Assembly: GCF_020618475.1 (NCBI RefSeq)
Contig: NZ_CP085337.1
Location: 186,001 to 250,000, forward strand
Reading direction: 5' to 3'
Length of the DNA stretch: 64,000 nucleotides
DNA from: Haladaptatus halobius
Lineage (GTDB): Archaea > Halobacteriota > Halobacteria > Halobacteriales > Haladaptataceae
Positions 62,831-64,000 of the stretch are shown one piece after another. A program made the translations under genes and the position numbers. Below the pieces are notes generated by a model. It was not told the origin of the DNA. It worked only from the letters and a program-made list of their open reading frames with translations, and made no database searches. Position 1 is the stretch's first letter; each line of letters begins with the position of its first letter.

Positions 62831-63140
62831 TTAACCAGCACTGGATCGGAAATGACCACTAAAAGCGAATTGTGTGCAAGTGGAAGGTAATAGGAGACCA
62901 TCACAGTCGCAGTCGTTCGGCTCAGCATCGTCTTTGTCATCCTTCGAGGGGAAGGTGGTGAGCGTCTTGTATACGGTCGCGTTGTCGACAGCGGCCATGT
63001 GTTTGCAGAACTCGTTGCGGTGGATATGGTGAGGACACGTGCAGGCCATCAGGTCGCCAGTCACATCGCCGATAGAGACGATGTATTGGTGACCTGCGGG
63101 AGTCTCGTAGCTCTCATTGATGACTTCGTTGAGTCCGGGG
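62831..63140 (-). pseudogene. SWIM zinc-finger protein, copy 4
   Basis: The frame reads NEVINESYETPAGHQYIVSI, GDVTGDLMACTCPHHIHRNE, FCKHMAAVDNATVYKTLTTF, then KDDAEPNDCDCDG and an unrelated end. Here the SWIM motif Cys-x-Cys...Cys-x-His (ACTCPHH, FCKHM) is intact, but the N-terminal part is missing and the tail GFPCWPC is replaced. It is the best preserved zinc core of the four copies. Confidence 0.7.
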
Positions 63141-63313
63141 CTTCAATGTCAAAGGAGAATTGTTTGAATTAGAAGAAGGATATTAAATAGTGGTGATGAT
63201 ATAAAAAGGGCTGGCAGAGAAAAGAGTATCCCCACCGGTTTGTTGTCCCTCGCTTGATTTTATTCAGGCACCTCGTAACAAAGGCAGATGTGGGTGTGAA
63301 GCTTTAGTAGAGC

Positions 63314-64000
63314 ATGCCCAAAGAGCTTCGTGACATCAGTCGTCGTCGATTCGTAAAGGCGGCTATAACTTCGACTGCCATGCTTGGCGGTGTTTCTTCA
63401 GTAGATGCCCGCCAGCCCACCAATTCTTCCCAGTACTCCATTATACAAGGTGGGAAATGCATTCCCATCGAGCCGCTCACGATGTCGGGGCTCCCCGTCA
63501 AACAGTTCTACGACTATCGCACGCCCGGCACAAAACCACGCTCGTATAAGTACGCCTCGTTCGGAACGGAAAATCTTCAGCGGTCGGAAACTAGCATTCT
63601 CTTTCTCTACAAAGGACCGCAAGGACTGAGTCTTGTCGCAATTCATGATAAGATTGACGCGGGCAGCGGTGGCGCAGTCACATTTAGAATCACCAATCTC
63701 CCTGCTAATGGAAAATTCATCGTCAAAGATGATAGTTACAATGGTTCGACAAACGTTGATACATGGGACTATTCGACACACCGGCGTTCGAATGGAAAAA
63801 AGACTGCGACCGCCAGCATCAGTTGGGCGTATTCGGCAGGACGCTCGGACGGCATGGTCTATCGCGGTCTCGGGAACGATTTCGAGGTCACAATCCATCC
63901 CCAATTCAACCAGCAGGCCATCCTATCGGATCAAAACCAAGGGAAGATTAAACTGTGGCAAATTCTGTCCGGAAACGTAAATAACCCCACGCGCACCAAA
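63314..64000 (+). CDS. Tat-exported protein of unknown function, cut by the window end
   Basis: From the ATG at 63314 the frame is open for 229 codons to the last base. It begins MPKELRDISRRRFVKAAITS with a twin-arginine signal (SRRRFVK) and a short hydrophobic region. The exported part is rich in beta strands (SLVAIHDKIDAGSGGAVTFR, NGKFIVKDDSYNGST, TASISWAYSAGRSDGMVYRG), like a secreted beta-sandwich domain. No family is recognised. The start has haloarchaeal composition and the lack of any stop over 229 codons argues for a real gene; it has no end in this window. Confidence 0.75.
   Translation, partial: MPKELRDISRRRFVKAAITSTAMLGGVSSVDARQPTNSSQYSIIQGGKCIPIEPLTMSGLPVKQFYDYRTPGTKPRSYKYASFGTENLQRSETSILFLYKGPQGLSLVAIHDKIDAGSGGAVTFRITNLPANGKFIVKDDSYNGSTNVDTWDYSTHRRSNGKKTATASISWAYSAGRSDGMVYRGLGNDFEVTIHPQFNQQAILSDQNQGKIKLWQILSGNVNNPTRTK

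Noticed and set aside
1-64000. CRISPR array, tRNA or rRNA genes
   Set aside because: No regularly spaced repeats and no cloverleaf or rRNA-like sequence were noticed on either strand. A dedicated RNA search could still find something small.

Overview
This window comes from a haloarchaeon (class Halobacteria). The evidence is an archaeal transcription factor B, HalOD1 output domains, bacterio-opsin-activator type HTH proteins, TrmB/Lrp/IclR regulators, Tat lipoproteins, a PGF-CTERM protein, acidic proteins, IS1341-type TnpB remnants, and TATA boxes about 26-29 bases before start codons (leaderless transcripts). Base composition is modest for the group and decayed genes are frequent, so this looks like accessory chromosome or a megaplasmid. 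Everything is read from sequence and family knowledge; no search was run.

Region 1 (1-19 kb) is mostly intact and metabolic. It holds an aldehyde dehydrogenase, an orphan ABC solute receptor, a Rieske ferredoxin, a LigI/LigJ/ACMSD-type amidohydrolase, an SDR epimerase, an IclR regulator, an RraA/HMG-aldolase-like protein, a zinc dehydrogenase, a metallo-beta-lactamase-fold hydrolase and a complete tripartite tricarboxylate transporter (TctC, TctB, TctA). I infer uptake and breakdown of a carboxylated, possibly aromatic, substrate. Universal stress protein, ACT-domain protein and 3-dehydroquinate dehydratase follow. A decayed SMC-like (Sph3-type) gene lies inside this region.

Region 2 (19-26 kb) is a gene graveyard: TnpB tail, esterase, cupin, small wHTH, SprT protease, FAD oxidoreductase and SWIM zinc-finger remnants, between intact SnoaL-like, glyoxalase-fold and Spo0M genes. 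Region 3 (26-35 kb) has mostly intact housekeeping-like genes (AlkZ-like wHTH, DUF1428, HD hydrolase, HtpX, alpha/beta hydrolase, DUF6653, GNAT), a broken glycosyltransferase and an intact DDE transposase.

Region 4 (35-45 kb) is rich in regulators: TFB, two HTH_10 genes (one dead), two divergent HalOD1 proteins, TrmB, Lrp/AsnC, three DUF7344-type wHTH proteins, and a DUF1931 histone-fold gene whose start codon reads ATA. Region 5 (44-54 kb) has duplicated 36-residue membrane proteins, a dispersed short repeat family, a polysaccharide-deacetylase pair with a PGF-CTERM member, an integrase, superoxide dismutase and a chimeric methyltransferase/thioredoxin-reductase pseudogene.

Region 6 (54-61 kb) is the strongest candidate for a little-described system. 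A HalOD1-DUF7504 (RecA-like) protein is followed by a CHAT-domain (caspase-like) protease with a visible His/Cys pair. A tiny DUF7503-type membrane protein lies tail to tail with it, a DUF7344 wHTH diverges from it, and two paralogous FilR1-type regulators flank the whole. The right end (61-64 kb) has more TnpB and SWIM debris and the start of a Tat-exported protein that runs off the window.
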